Shown here: positions 40,174 through 48,818 of the stretch, piece by piece
Numbering within the stretch: position 1 is the first letter of the stretch
Layout of the letters: each line of letters starts with the position of its first letter
NCBI GenBank assembly: GCA_035573435.1
Contig: DATMZR010000021.1
Span: forward strand, 98,791-162,790
Length of the DNA stretch: 64,000 nt
Source: Solirubrobacterales bacterium
GTDB taxonomy: Bacteria; Actinomycetota; Thermoleophilia; Solirubrobacterales; 70-9
Direction: 5' to 3'
Notes under the pieces: generated by a model
Told to the model about the DNA's origin: nothing
The model's input: the letters and a program-made list of their open reading frames with translations, nothing else
Databases searched by the model: none
Position numbers and translations under genes: made by a program

Positions 40174-40663
40174 GGGCGACAGCTGCCTCTTCGACCCATG
40201 AACCGAGGTTTGCCCGGCCTTCGTGCTGCACCCAGTCGTAGACACGAACGAGCTGGCCCAAGTTTCTTCCGTCCTGCAAGCGGATGCTGTCGAACGGGCT
40301 TGGCCCCGGTCTGCTCGTCAGCTTGTCCAAATCTCGGATTCTGTGAATACGGACCCCTACGACGCCCTTGCCGTCATCCCAGCCCTTGCGTATCTCGTAG
40401 TCCACCCAGTAGCGCTCGGCGGTCTGGCTTCCGATGAGCACGACGACGACGCTCGTATTGTTGAGCCCCTGGTCGATCAGACGCTGAATCGCGCTACGGC
40501 CCTGAATCGCGCGACGGTCCGTCGTCTTAGCCGCCTCCCAAACTCCGCTGTCGTACCACCCAACGAGGTTCTCGTCAGACACGAAGCGTGAACTGTGCCT
40601 CACGTTCATCGCACGGCCCACGTCGTTGTTCCAATGGAAGCTGAAGAAGACGTTCCGCGCCAC
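40163..40663 (-). CDS. ThsB-like TIR protein (first gene of operon)
   Basis: A 166-residue DUF1863/TIR-like protein (GTG start, ARNVFFSFHWNND). Conserved segments are VVVVLIGSQTAERYWVDYEI with the WVDYE glutamate and a GKGVVGVRIHRIRD stretch. It mirrors the 37917-38414 protein in length and motif order. First gene of the four-gene minus-strand operon. An ATG eight codons earlier is possible, but the GTG aligns with the start of the other copy. Confidence 0.8.
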   Translation of the reverse strand: MARNVFFSFHWNNDVGRAMNVRHSSRFVSDENLVGWYDSGVWEAAKTTDRRAIQGRSAIQRLIDQGLNNTSVVVVLIGSQTAERYWVDYEIRKGWDDGKGVVGVRIHRIRDLDKLTSRPGPSPFDSIRLQDGRNLGQLVRVYDWVQHEGRANLGSWVEEAAVARGR

Positions 40664-40696
40664 AAGACTTTCCTTGCTCTCGACCAAGCAGCGTAG

Positions 40697-40972
40697 GCGA
40701 AGCCTCGGCGACGAGCGAAGCCTATCGAGGTGAGCGGCGAGAACTTCGTCCGCGGCGCAGAAGCCCGCGTCGATGGCGAAGAGCGCAGGACGATGTTCGT
40801 CAGTGAGGACAAGCTACGGTTTGAGCTCTTGCCTGAAGACGTTCAGGAAAAGCGGACCCTGCACGTCCGAGTCGCCAACCCCGGGAAACCTGGTCCCTCG
40901 ATGCGGACACGCTCGAAGTCGAGTAAGGCTGGTGAAGGCCTCCACCTGTCGCGCCGGTGGTCCCTCCGATGA
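40697..40972 (+). pseudogene. IPT/TIG-domain fragment
   Basis: An open frame on the plus strand without convincing start. It encodes PIEVSGENFVRGAEARVDG, then RTMFVSEDKLRFELLPEDV and LHVRVANPGKPGPS. This is the pattern of a single IPT/TIG Ig-like module from an exported protein. No signal peptide or flanking modules remain. Probably debris of a lost surface-protein gene between the Thoeris-like operon and the RES toxin; the rest of the 395-base gap shows no gene. Confidence 0.5.
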
Positions 40973-41058
40973 TCGTGAGCCACGACGACACCCTAGGTCG
41001 GTTCCGTCGCCCGCCAAACCCTGTCCATACCGGCGATAACGCACTGCGGAGGGTTCAA

Positions 41059-41673
41059 TCAGGACCAAGCACCAGCGGTCGGATCAAACCCTGAAAAAGG
41101 AAGGCTCCACCGCGCGGCTACAGTTTGGACCAGGCGCTCAAGCTCCTTCAGTGGACCAAACAAGCGTGTCTCAAGATCGTCGAAGCAGCGATCCAGGTAG
41201 AAGCAATAGTTGAGTTGAGCTGTCGCCTTCCGCCCCTGGTACCGGATGGCATCAGCTTCCGGAAACCACTGGTGGAGGGCGAAGCTCCACTCCATCGTCA
41301 CGTCGTAATCGGTAGTCGTGGCGATCCTGTTGTCTGTGCCCAGCGCTTGGAGGACCGGGCCCTCGTCGAGAGCGATGACCTTCAAGGGGCGATGAGCGAA
41401 GATTGAGCTGAGGCGGCGCTCACCATGATCGGCCGGAACCTGCTTGCGGTCGCCATAGACTTCGGCGAAGCAGGCACCGTGGTCAACGTTGGCATAAGTA
41501 ACTGGGAATTCGCCTGCTGGCGCGTCAAAGCGGAATCGCCCACGGGCATATGTTGGTGGGTTCAGCGGATCAGGCTCACCGTGAACACGCCAGAGCAATC
41601 CCGATTCATCTCGATACAGATCAGGTAGCGGATCCGGAGCCGATGCTGGTGGACTTTCGAGCTTGTCAGCCAC
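41059..41673 (-). CDS. RES-domain toxin
   Basis: A 204-residue RES protein: LWRVHGEPDPLNPPTYARGR with the conserved arginine, APAGEFPVTYANVDHGACFA followed by the catalytic-type glutamate in AEVYGDR, and a C-terminal helix. RES toxins of Res-Xre pairs degrade NAD+. It is the downstream gene of the pair, 48 bases after its partner. Full length with all motifs, so probably active. Confidence 0.82.
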   Translation of the reverse strand: MADKLESPPASAPDPLPDLYRDESGLLWRVHGEPDPLNPPTYARGRFRFDAPAGEFPVTYANVDHGACFAEVYGDRKQVPADHGERRLSSIFAHRPLKVIALDEGPVLQALGTDNRIATTTDYDVTMEWSFALHQWFPEADAIRYQGRKATAQLNYCFYLDRCFDDLETRLFGPLKELERLVQTVAARWSLPFSGFDPTAGAWS

Positions 41674-41721
41674 GACCCAACCTGCTTACACCATCGTTCG
41701 CCCGAGCGCGCAGTCGAACGC

Positions 41722-42723
41722 TTAGACGGCGTTGGCTCGCAGAATCGCCTGCGCCGACTCGACGTCGCCAGACTCGAGCATTTCCACTGGCGCAGTTCCG
41801 CCGCCGGCCTCGGGATTGGTCATTAGCAGATGGAAACTGAGCGGATCGATCTCAAGATCCTTCGCAGCTGTGATCAACTCTGGAACACCGTCTCGCTCGC
41901 GCTGAGTCTCGGGGTCAAACTGCCACTCCGGATATAGAAGACCGCGTTCACTGGGAATCTTGATGGCGAAAACCCGGTTGTCCTCTCGCAGCTGGTGCAA
42001 TCGCTGGCGCACCAGACCCCACTGCTGGAGATCCTTACCGAGACGCGATTCCTGTCGCACGCGGTTATGGAGAGCTAGCAATTGCGCCTCGTTGAGACTT
42101 TCGATCCCGGCCTCGTCTAGGTCCCCAGCCTCACGTAGGACCTTCGTCAAGGCATCGAGGACCCGCGGCCTCCCCGACACTATCGCCCGGGTCGTATCCA
42201 GGGCAACCCGCATCTGCTCCTTCAGCTGCGCTGCACTCAGCTGCTCGGCGAGGTCCGCGAAGATACGCGCCATTGCTCGGGTGGTCTCGTGCATTGCTTG
42301 CCGTGCGCGAGCATTGACCTCGGGGGGAGCATCGGATTGGGTGCGCTCGGCGATCGCGGCGTGCGCGGCCTCAGCGGCGTTTCGCAGAGCCTCATCCAGC
42401 GCTGGTCCCGGCAGCTCTTGCAAGGCCTTGGCTTCTTGTCCGATGGTTTCGCCGTAGCGCTGAACGCTCTTCGCCACCAGTTTCCGTTTGGTAGCTGGTA
42501 GATCAGTGGAAACCGGCACCTCAATCTGAATTTCCAGCGCGCTTGCATCGCCGTAGGTGATCGCGCGGGATCGTGCCGAACGACGAGCTCCACGCGTCGC
42601 CCCTGCTCGTTTCGACCTTCGATTGGTAGTTCGAGCGGATGACGCGTCTTTTTTCGCCACCACCCGACCGGACGCAGTCTTTGAGGATGTGCGTCGAGAT
42701 GCGGCCTTTCTCACTTGTGCCAT
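41722..42723 (-). CDS. long antitoxin-like partner of RES toxin
   Basis: A 333-residue protein. The N-terminal 55 residues are very basic and low-complexity (SKTASGRVVAKK, SKRAGATRGARRSARSR). The middle is helical (about 75-260) and the C-terminal 30 residues (VEMLESGDVESAQAILRANA) recall the toxin-binding end of Xre/MbcA antitoxins. No clear helix-turn-helix is seen. It is far longer than usual Res-associated antitoxins. Two direct-repeat sites overlap its promoter. The antitoxin role is inferred from position and tail. Confidence 0.6.
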   Translation of the reverse strand: MAQVRKAASRRTSSKTASGRVVAKKDASSARTTNRRSKRAGATRGARRSARSRAITYGDASALEIQIEVPVSTDLPATKRKLVAKSVQRYGETIGQEAKALQELPGPALDEALRNAAEAAHAAIAERTQSDAPPEVNARARQAMHETTRAMARIFADLAEQLSAAQLKEQMRVALDTTRAIVSGRPRVLDALTKVLREAGDLDEAGIESLNEAQLLALHNRVRQESRLGKDLQQWGLVRQRLHQLREDNRVFAIKIPSERGLLYPEWQFDPETQRERDGVPELITAAKDLEIDPLSFHLLMTNPEAGGGTAPVEMLESGDVESAQAILRANAV

Positions 42724-42733
42724 TGGCTCACTC

Positions 42734-42791
42734 CGTCAAGTTTGTCAAGCCACAATATCACGCCACTGGACGGAACGTCAAGTTTGTCAAG
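42734..42791 (-). promoter_or_regulatory. RES module promoter with twin direct-repeat operators
   Basis: CGTCAAGTTTGTCAAG occurs at 42734-42749 and identically at 42776-42791, 42 bases apart (about four helical turns). On the minus strand the upstream copy supplies TTGACG, followed 18 bases later by TATTGT, a plausible -35/-10 pair. The other copy lies just before the ATG at 42723. This is a layout for autoregulation by the antitoxin-like protein. Confidence 0.6.
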
Positions 42792-42997
42792 TTGGACTAC
42801 GGGCCCAATGCTTGGATACTCAGAGCCGCGTCATCGCCTACCTGCTCTCACCGTTCCGCCGCTTCCGCTTCCGCCGCTTTCGTGCACCCAACGCTGCACC
42901 GAACTCGGGACTTCGTGCGTGACCAGGAGCACCAGGCGGGGCCTGAGAACCGCTTGGATAAGCCAGATTCAGTCCCTCCTCACCGATCATAATCTGC

Positions 42998-43444
42998 GTG
43001 TCGGGGCTGAATGCCGGATCGAACAACCCTGCTGACCGGGGGTTCCTCTTCCCGCGCGCCATATCTCGTCGTCCGGTTCAGCCCCTGCCTGCCGGGACGG
43101 AGCAGGCGATCGCGGCGGAAGCGTTAGCCACGGCCTCAGGCTCGCTTTGGGGCCTGTCCAATCGAGTTCTGGAGGAGGTCGATAGCGCCGCGCAGCTGTT
43201 GGCTTGGCGGCCGCGTGAAGACTCGATTGAACCCTTCCGGATCAAAAGGCTCCATGCGCTCGAGGGCCGTCCGCACTGGGGTCAGGTCAACACTCTGACC
43301 GGAAGCCACGACTTTTTGGCCAAGATGTACCCCGGCTACGCGGCCTGGCAGGAGGCCCACCGCCAGCTCAACCAGAGCCGGGTCTTCGACAGTCCCTTTT
43401 CGAAGCGGGTTGGCATCAGCACTCGTCCCTTTGGCGAGGCATGA
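42998..43444 (+). pseudogene. C-terminal remnant of aldonolactone/VAO-type FAD oxidase
   Basis: The second half of the frame (ALEGRPHWGQVNTLTGSHDF, AKMYPGYAAWQEAHRQLNQS) is the conserved C-terminal end of D-arabinono-1,4-lactone oxidase-type enzymes. The FAD-binding half is absent, and upstream sequence is unrelated. Truncated and presumably non-functional. It lies between the RES module and a heme peroxidase gene. Confidence 0.6.
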
Positions 43445-43555
43445 TCGTCAAGTCGCGATGAAGCGAGCACCGTGGGTTCCGAACAGGCGCGTCCTCCCGC
43501 AGAGGCCGTAGCCGATAACAGAGAGCAGGTGGTGCGGCCTTCATTTAGCTCTGAT

Positions 43556-44968
43556 TCATCGCTTGGTCTGATCAGGGACGGCGAACTCAAGGAGGTCGGC
43601 CATCGTGAAATCATTCTGCTGCTCTGTCGGAAGGTCGGGTGTCCAGGTCGGCTTCACGCTCAGGTATGAAAGGGGATCGCGGTCGAGCAGACCGAGCAGG
43701 GTCTCGGCCACGATCCGCGCGCCGACCTCGCCGAGGCGCTGGCCGTTTTGCTTGAGTTCAGCCTCGCGCAGGATGTAGAACCAAAGCGGGGCCGGCCCGT
43801 CGAAACCAAGCTGTTGCTTGGTTAAGGGCGTTGCCCCGATCGCCCCTGCCACGTCCTGTCCAGAGGGTAGACCCAGTGCCTTTCCGCGACGCAGATTTCG
43901 CAGAGGCAGCGATGCTATGTCTCCCCGCTCCCCTGGGAGATGGTGCAGACCCTCAGCGAGCTTGGTGTCGATCTTGCGGGTCTGCTGACGACTCTTGCCG
44001 CCGCCGACATCAAAGAAGAAGGTCCAATCGAGGGTCCACTGGCTTGGCAAGCGACGGAAGCCGTGGAAGTCCTCCCGAGGGGCGGGCTTTCTCCTCCCAC
44101 TGAAGATCGGTAGCTCCGGCACGGGCTTGTTGATCTTGTAGGTCGGGCGCACCATGCTGTGGCCAAAGCGGTAGGCCGCTACCGAGAACTCCACCGGCAT
44201 GAAGGCATTCTTCTTGGGCTTGTAGAACTGGAGATTGACCTTCGGCGTCTTCGTGGGGGTCAACAGCTGGTTGACCACGTTCGCTCCCACTAGCCGCTCC
44301 AGGAAGTCGTGGATCACCACCCACTGGTAGTGCCAACGAACGACCCGCTGTGCCTCCTTGAATAGCTCGCCGCCCTCGAGCCCCTGACGATTTGCGACCC
44401 GCTTCGCCACCCGGTTGTGAAAGCGGATCATCGAGAGGTGAAGCTGCGAGACGATGACGTTCTCGTCGTTTCGAGGGTCGCCGATCAGCGCCGTCCCCTG
44501 CTGGTTTCGGGGAAGGTCGTCGCGCTCAAGCTCGTCGCCGTCATCGTCTTGCTTGGGGTTACGACCGACCAGGAGCTCTGTCCCGCCAGAGCCTTCGTCG
44601 TAGAGAAACGGGCTATCGGCCGGCCCCGCTCCGTAGAGCGAGTCGAGATCAAAGCGCGGGGTCCGAAAGTCTCGCAGCGCCTCCGGGTCGTTTTGCTTCT
44701 GGAGGTTCGAGACCGGATCGAATGTGATGTCGTGATCTACGAACTGACCGAAGTAGGTAAATCCGGCCGGAATATTCGGATTGTCGCCACCGGACCCTGT
44801 CCCGCTTTCCGACATTTGACCGGCCAGCTGCTTCAGTAGGGCATCGTCGGGCTCAAAGACCAGTAGGGTCCGGAACATCCGACCGAAGCGGCCGTTGGTC
44901 GTTGGGGACTGCGGGGTCGCTTCGAGGCCTCGCTGGGTCTTCGCCCTCTCCCCATGCGTCTCGGGCAT
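43556..44968 (-). CDS. animal-type heme peroxidase
   Basis: A 470-residue protein of the animal heme peroxidase superfamily. The distal side motif is FGQFVDHDITFDP (His about 78). The central helix has QLHLSMIRFHNRVAKRV, and the proximal histidine lies in AYRFGHSMVRPTY. No signal peptide. Bacterial members oxidise halides or organic substrates with hydrogen peroxide. Good coverage of the family from end to end. Possibly linked to oxidative chemistry of the neighbouring oxidases. Confidence 0.88.
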   Translation of the reverse strand: MPETHGERAKTQRGLEATPQSPTTNGRFGRMFRTLLVFEPDDALLKQLAGQMSESGTGSGGDNPNIPAGFTYFGQFVDHDITFDPVSNLQKQNDPEALRDFRTPRFDLDSLYGAGPADSPFLYDEGSGGTELLVGRNPKQDDDGDELERDDLPRNQQGTALIGDPRNDENVIVSQLHLSMIRFHNRVAKRVANRQGLEGGELFKEAQRVVRWHYQWVVIHDFLERLVGANVVNQLLTPTKTPKVNLQFYKPKKNAFMPVEFSVAAYRFGHSMVRPTYKINKPVPELPIFSGRRKPAPREDFHGFRRLPSQWTLDWTFFFDVGGGKSRQQTRKIDTKLAEGLHHLPGERGDIASLPLRNLRRGKALGLPSGQDVAGAIGATPLTKQQLGFDGPAPLWFYILREAELKQNGQRLGEVGARIVAETLLGLLDRDPLSYLSVKPTWTPDLPTEQQNDFTMADLLEFAVPDQTKR

Positions 44969-45338
44969 GGACCTCCTTCCCTCATGTCGACGACCTGTGA
45001 AGCTAGGGTCGAGCCTAGCTCAGCGGAGCCCTGATTGCCAGCTCCCTTCGCCAGAGGAGCTGATCGACAGGGGACGATGTCGTCACCGTTACCCTGAGCG
45101 TCAAACCAAGCCGGCGGTCAAGATTCTGCCCGGCGGCCTCGTCGAGAGCCGCCGCTTTCCAGCTGAGGCAGCAGGCGGTGGGGCTGGCGATTGAGGTGAT
45201 GACGACCTGCCTCGAATCGCCCCGCTCGGGACAACCTGCCGTCAAGACAGGGGTGGAGAGGATGCCCCACGTCCTCGATGCTGCGGGGCTTCCGTTCTTT
45301 GAGGGCTTAGGCTTTGGGAGGGCTGTCGAGGCCGCCCA
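44969..45338. other. intergenic region without recognised gene
   Basis: 370 bases upstream of the peroxidase gene. Frames are weak and without domains. No terminator or repeat of note was seen apart from a short GC-rich self-complementary stretch near 45010. Confidence 0.35.
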
Positions 45339-46682
45339 TCAACGCTGACGGCCGCGGACGAAGGTGTCGGCCGTGTTAAAGCCGTCGCCCCCGACCAGGT
45401 TCGAGGCCAAAGACGAGAAGGCGACGAAATGCCCGTTGGCGGAGGAGATAGCGGGGAACGAGCTTTCGGAGTTTCCCTGGGTTCCTTCGGAGCTGACACT
45501 GAGGAGCGTCGTCTTGGCCCGCTTTCGGTCGCGGACGAAGACGTCGACGTGATGGTTTCGGTCGCCCTTGACCAGGTCAGGGGCGGGGGACTCGAAGGCG
45601 ACGAAGCGTCCGTTGTCCGAGATCGAGGGGATGCCGCTGTAAAGACCACGGTTCACATCGGACTCCCTGATCCGCGTCGTCACGCCCCGCTTTCGGTCGC
45701 GGACGAAGACGTCTTCGGCGTGCCCGTTTTCGTCGCCCGCGACCAGGTTCGAGGCCCATGAGGTGAAGGCAACGAAGCGCCCGTTGGCGGAGATCGAGGG
45801 ATAAAAGAGGCTGGTGTCATTGCCCTCCGCCCCGGTGGAGCTGACGCTGACCCGCGTCGTCTCGCCCCGCTTTCGGTCGCGGACGAAGATGTCATCGGTG
45901 TCGTTGTGGTCATTCGGGACCAGGTTCGGGGAAGCGGAGAAGAAGGCGACGAAGCGCCCGTTGGCGGAGATCGCGGGGACGATCCCCAGCTCTTCTGCGC
46001 CGCTGCCGCGAGTCTGCTCCTCCTCGGCGGAGCTGACGCTCACCCGCGTCGTCTCGCCCCGCTTTAGGTCGCGGACGAAGAAGTCCGCGATCCCGTTGTG
46101 GTCGTCCGGGACCAGGTTCGTGGAGCGGGAGAAGAAGGCGACGATGCGCCCGTTGTCGGAGATCGCGGGCAACCAGATGCTGCCGTCGTTTGCCTCCTCC
46201 CCCGCGGAGTTGACGCTCACCCGCGTTGTGGTACCCCGCTTTCGGTCGCGGACGAAGATGTCGCCGCGATGGTTTCGGTCGCCCGGGACCAGGTTGGAGG
46301 CCAAAGACGCGAAGGCGACGAAGCGCCCGTTGGCGGAGATCGAGGGAAAGAAGCTGTCGTTATTTGCCTCCGCCCCGGTGGAGCTGAGGCTGACCCGCGT
46401 CGTCTCGCCCCGCACTCGGTCGTGGATGTAGACGTCATATCTGAAGTTTCGATCGCCTTCGACCAGGTTCGGGGCGTTGTCGGAAAAGGCGACGAAGCGC
46501 CCGGTGGCGGAGATCGAGATCGGTAGGTTCGAGGAGCACCCCGAACAGGGATTCCCGCTCGCCCCGGCAGAGTTCACACTGACCCGCGTCGTCGTCACCG
46601 TCACCCCCGCCGAGGCTGGGACGGCGGCGAGCGCCAAGGCCGAGACCGTGAGCGCGACAAACAGGTACTTGGACCGCCTCAT
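45339..46682 (-). CDS. exported WD40/PD40-like beta-propeller protein
   Basis: A 447-residue protein with a signal peptide (MRRSKYLFVALTVSALALAA). About seven repeats of about 55 residues follow, each with an ANGRFVAFxSxASNLVxGD strand pair and an RDRKRGxTTRVSVSSxG loop. They form a TolB/PD40-type propeller. Near-identical repeats make the DNA repetitive. ATG at 46682 follows GGAGGG. A truncated relative lies at 61137-61417. Confidence 0.82.
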   Translation of the reverse strand: MRRSKYLFVALTVSALALAAVPASAGVTVTTTRVSVNSAGASGNPCSGCSSNLPISISATGRFVAFSDNAPNLVEGDRNFRYDVYIHDRVRGETTRVSLSSTGAEANNDSFFPSISANGRFVAFASLASNLVPGDRNHRGDIFVRDRKRGTTTRVSVNSAGEEANDGSIWLPAISDNGRIVAFFSRSTNLVPDDHNGIADFFVRDLKRGETTRVSVSSAEEEQTRGSGAEELGIVPAISANGRFVAFFSASPNLVPNDHNDTDDIFVRDRKRGETTRVSVSSTGAEGNDTSLFYPSISANGRFVAFTSWASNLVAGDENGHAEDVFVRDRKRGVTTRIRESDVNRGLYSGIPSISDNGRFVAFESPAPDLVKGDRNHHVDVFVRDRKRAKTTLLSVSSEGTQGNSESSFPAISSANGHFVAFSSLASNLVGGDGFNTADTFVRGRQR

Positions 46683-47351
46683 TGTGTCGTTCCCTCCCCG
46701 CCCTCCTTGTGAAGGCTGCAAGGCGAGCATACGCCCGCGTGGGTGGCGGGGTCGAGGGTGGCGGGGTTTCGGGTGATCGGATTTTGAGAACCCGCCCCGT
46801 TCGGCGAGACGCTCAGCGCGCGAGAAGGCCCGACGGACCTGAGTCTTGTTCTGGTTCAACAACAGCTTCGGGTTCTGCAGAACTCGATTCAGCCCGCGAT
46901 CGGCGGCTGAGGCCGCCGAATTGGCGTCTTGACCCCCGAACCTCTCCAGGTAAAGCGGTAGGCAAGCGCCGACTGTTTGCAGGTAGCGCCCCTAACTGCG
47001 CGATCTAATTTAGGCGCTACCAGGCCATCCGTCGCCCTCGCATTCACGCGCGAAAGCGGAAGCGTCGGCGTGCTGCACTCTGGCGTGTCCAGCTTGGGTT
47101 CGATGCGCCTCACCGCGGTCGTGCTCTCGGGTATCTGCCGCGGTCGTGGGTTCGCCCGTTCGGGAACAAGGCTCAGCGGCCGGGCCCAGGCGAGGGCCTC
47201 TTCAAGAATCCCCTGCGCCGACTGATCCTGCCAACGCAGGTCCTCGAGCCGAACCTCAGTACATATGCTCAGCGATAGCGGCGGTTAGAAGCTGACTTGA
47301 CGTGCCGGTGCGGCCAATATGGTCGGAGGAAATGACGCCTGCTCGTTGCGC
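46683..47351. other. intergenic region with a GC-rich hairpin
   Basis: About 670 bases. A 7-bp perfect stem (CGGCGGC/GCCGCCG, loop TGAG) lies at 46901-46918. Short frames on both strands lack domains and starts. Possibly gene debris; no RNA gene recognised. Confidence 0.35.
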
Positions 47352-47957
47352 ATGCAAGAGCCCCTTCTTGAACTCCTAGACGATCGACGACTTGGAGGAG
47401 TCCATGGCGTCCGCAGACTCCTGGGCTCGGAGCGGCGGGTCTCAATCGTGGCGACGGACGACATGGGAATGGCCGAGGAGGCGATCACTCACCATTGCCA
47501 GTGTTGGGGCGGATTTGGCGATCTCTTAGTCCCCATGACCTCCGCGGCGACGAGCTTGGCTGAGCCGTGGGCGAGTCTCGTCCGACGGCTCGACGTCGAG
47601 CTCATCGAAACCAACGGGACGATCGAGCAAGACGAACTCGAGCGCAATGGCGTACTGGTAATGGAAGGCTCCGGTATTCACGATCCGCTCCTCGTGGCGC
47701 TGCTGGCAAACGGGGTAAAACGCGACGACGCGCGAACGGTTCAGGTTCCCCGACTTTCAGATACCCTCAGAGCTGAGACGCGGGCTCCGGTTCGCTTAGA
47801 CGTCGCTGTACTGCGCCGAACTGGCCTAGTCGCCGGCTTCGGTCCGGGAAGACTCCTTCTCGAGCTCGGCGAGGACGAGGCGAGCGTCGCGGCGGCCTTC
47901 GTCCAGAAGGGCCCGCGAACGCCGGGGCTGGTAATTGGTGAAGAACATTGGCGTTGA
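47352..47957 (+). CDS. hypothetical protein, possibly 3'-truncated
   Basis: About 200 residues. The first 155 look like real protein (RRVSIVATDDMGMAEEAITH, HCQCWGGFGDLLVPMTSA, RLDVELIETNGTIEQDEL), with a WGG(F/R)xDLLVP motif seen in long unassigned proteins. The last 45 residues are read antisense to the 3' end of the patatin gene and look unrelated. It is probably an N-terminal fragment of a longer gene that was cut off here. Confidence 0.4.
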   Translation: MQEPLLELLDDRRLGGVHGVRRLLGSERRVSIVATDDMGMAEEAITHHCQCWGGFGDLLVPMTSAATSLAEPWASLVRRLDVELIETNGTIEQDELERNGVLVMEGSGIHDPLLVALLANGVKRDDARTVQVPRLSDTLRAETRAPVRLDVAVLRRTGLVAGFGPGRLLLELGEDEASVAAAFVQKGPRTPGLVIGEEHWR

Positions 47958-48818
47958 GCGCTGGGGGAGAATGGTTATGAGCTCGACCGCCGGCCTGGAA
48001 TAAGGGAAGCCAGAGCCGGCATAGATGTCTGCAGCCTCCGTCAGGAGAGCTTCTCGCTTCTTGACATCAGGCACTGCTGAGAAAGCTTCCTCGATCTGAC
48101 GGCGATCCTCCTCCCACGCGCGAATGAGAGCGTTGGCTTCCCGAGCCCGTCGGATACCAAGGTGGGTCTCGCTGTATTGATTGATCTCCATCGCCCGCAA
48201 CATCACTCCATAAGCGCTACGTAGCCGGGAGGTTTCTGGCGAGCGCGGGGCAACGCCAACGATGAAGAGGCGCTCGATGCCCGTGCCTAAAATCAGCGCT
48301 TCGGCAGCGAACCCGTCGATCGTTAGGCCGTCTGCGTATTGGCTGCCCAAAAGCTCCGCTGGGCGGATCGCTGCTGGCACCGCGACCGACGCGTTCACGC
48401 CCTCAGCTAGGGAGATCGGAGCTCCGGGCCACTCAAAAACCTCTTGTCGCCCTCCAGTCAGATTGGCCAGGTTGAAGCGAAAACGCACGCCGGGCAAAAG
48501 GCGTGATTCCTGGAGGTGGGGATAGATCACGTTTTCCTTTTGCGGACGGTTATGCATCAGGTTTGGCGCCCAAAGGACTGCGCCTCGAAGTAGCGTCCCC
48601 CAGTCCGGGCCCAAGATGTCGCGTGTTTTCCATCCGCCCCAAAGCTCGGCAAGGCGCTCGACCTGTCCGGTTGCCACGAACCCCCCGTTTAGGGCGCCCA
48701 CTGAGCTAGCCGCGATGACGTCGAAACGCAGCCCACCTTCCTTAACCAGCACTTCGACAGCTCCAACTTGATAAGCCGCGCGGGCAGCCCCCGGGGTCAA
48801 CAGCAGTCCCTGCTTCAC
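47826..48818 (-). CDS. patatin-like phospholipase
   Basis: A 330-residue patatin-fold hydrolase: oxyanion region LLTPGAARAAYQVGA, the nucleophile elbow ASSVG with Ser39 and the catalytic dyad Asp in YADGLTIDG (Asp163). The nucleophile motif has Ala in place of the first Gly. It is the last of four overlapping minus-strand genes of lipid-related character (start overlaps the previous stop by four bases). Probably cleaves acyl esters in lipids at the membrane. Confidence 0.82.
   Translation of the reverse strand: MKQGLLLTPGAARAAYQVGAVEVLVKEGGLRFDVIAASSVGALNGGFVATGQVERLAELWGGWKTRDILGPDWGTLLRGAVLWAPNLMHNRPQKENVIYPHLQESRLLPGVRFRFNLANLTGGRQEVFEWPGAPISLAEGVNASVAVPAAIRPAELLGSQYADGLTIDGFAAEALILGTGIERLFIVGVAPRSPETSRLRSAYGVMLRAMEINQYSETHLGIRRAREANALIRAWEEDRRQIEEAFSAVPDVKKREALLTEAADIYAGSGFPYSRPAVELITILPQRSTPMFFTNYQPRRSRALLDEGRRDARLVLAELEKESSRTEAGD

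Noticed and set aside
40869..40905. Possible third copy of the 53.3/60.8 kb repeat
   Set aside because: The similarity is short and the sequence is explained as coding for the VRVANPGK part of an IPT/TIG fragment.
46889..47225. Short frames on both strands in the 46.7-47.3 kb gap
   Set aside because: No start signal, no domain, composition typical of non-coding high-GC sequence.
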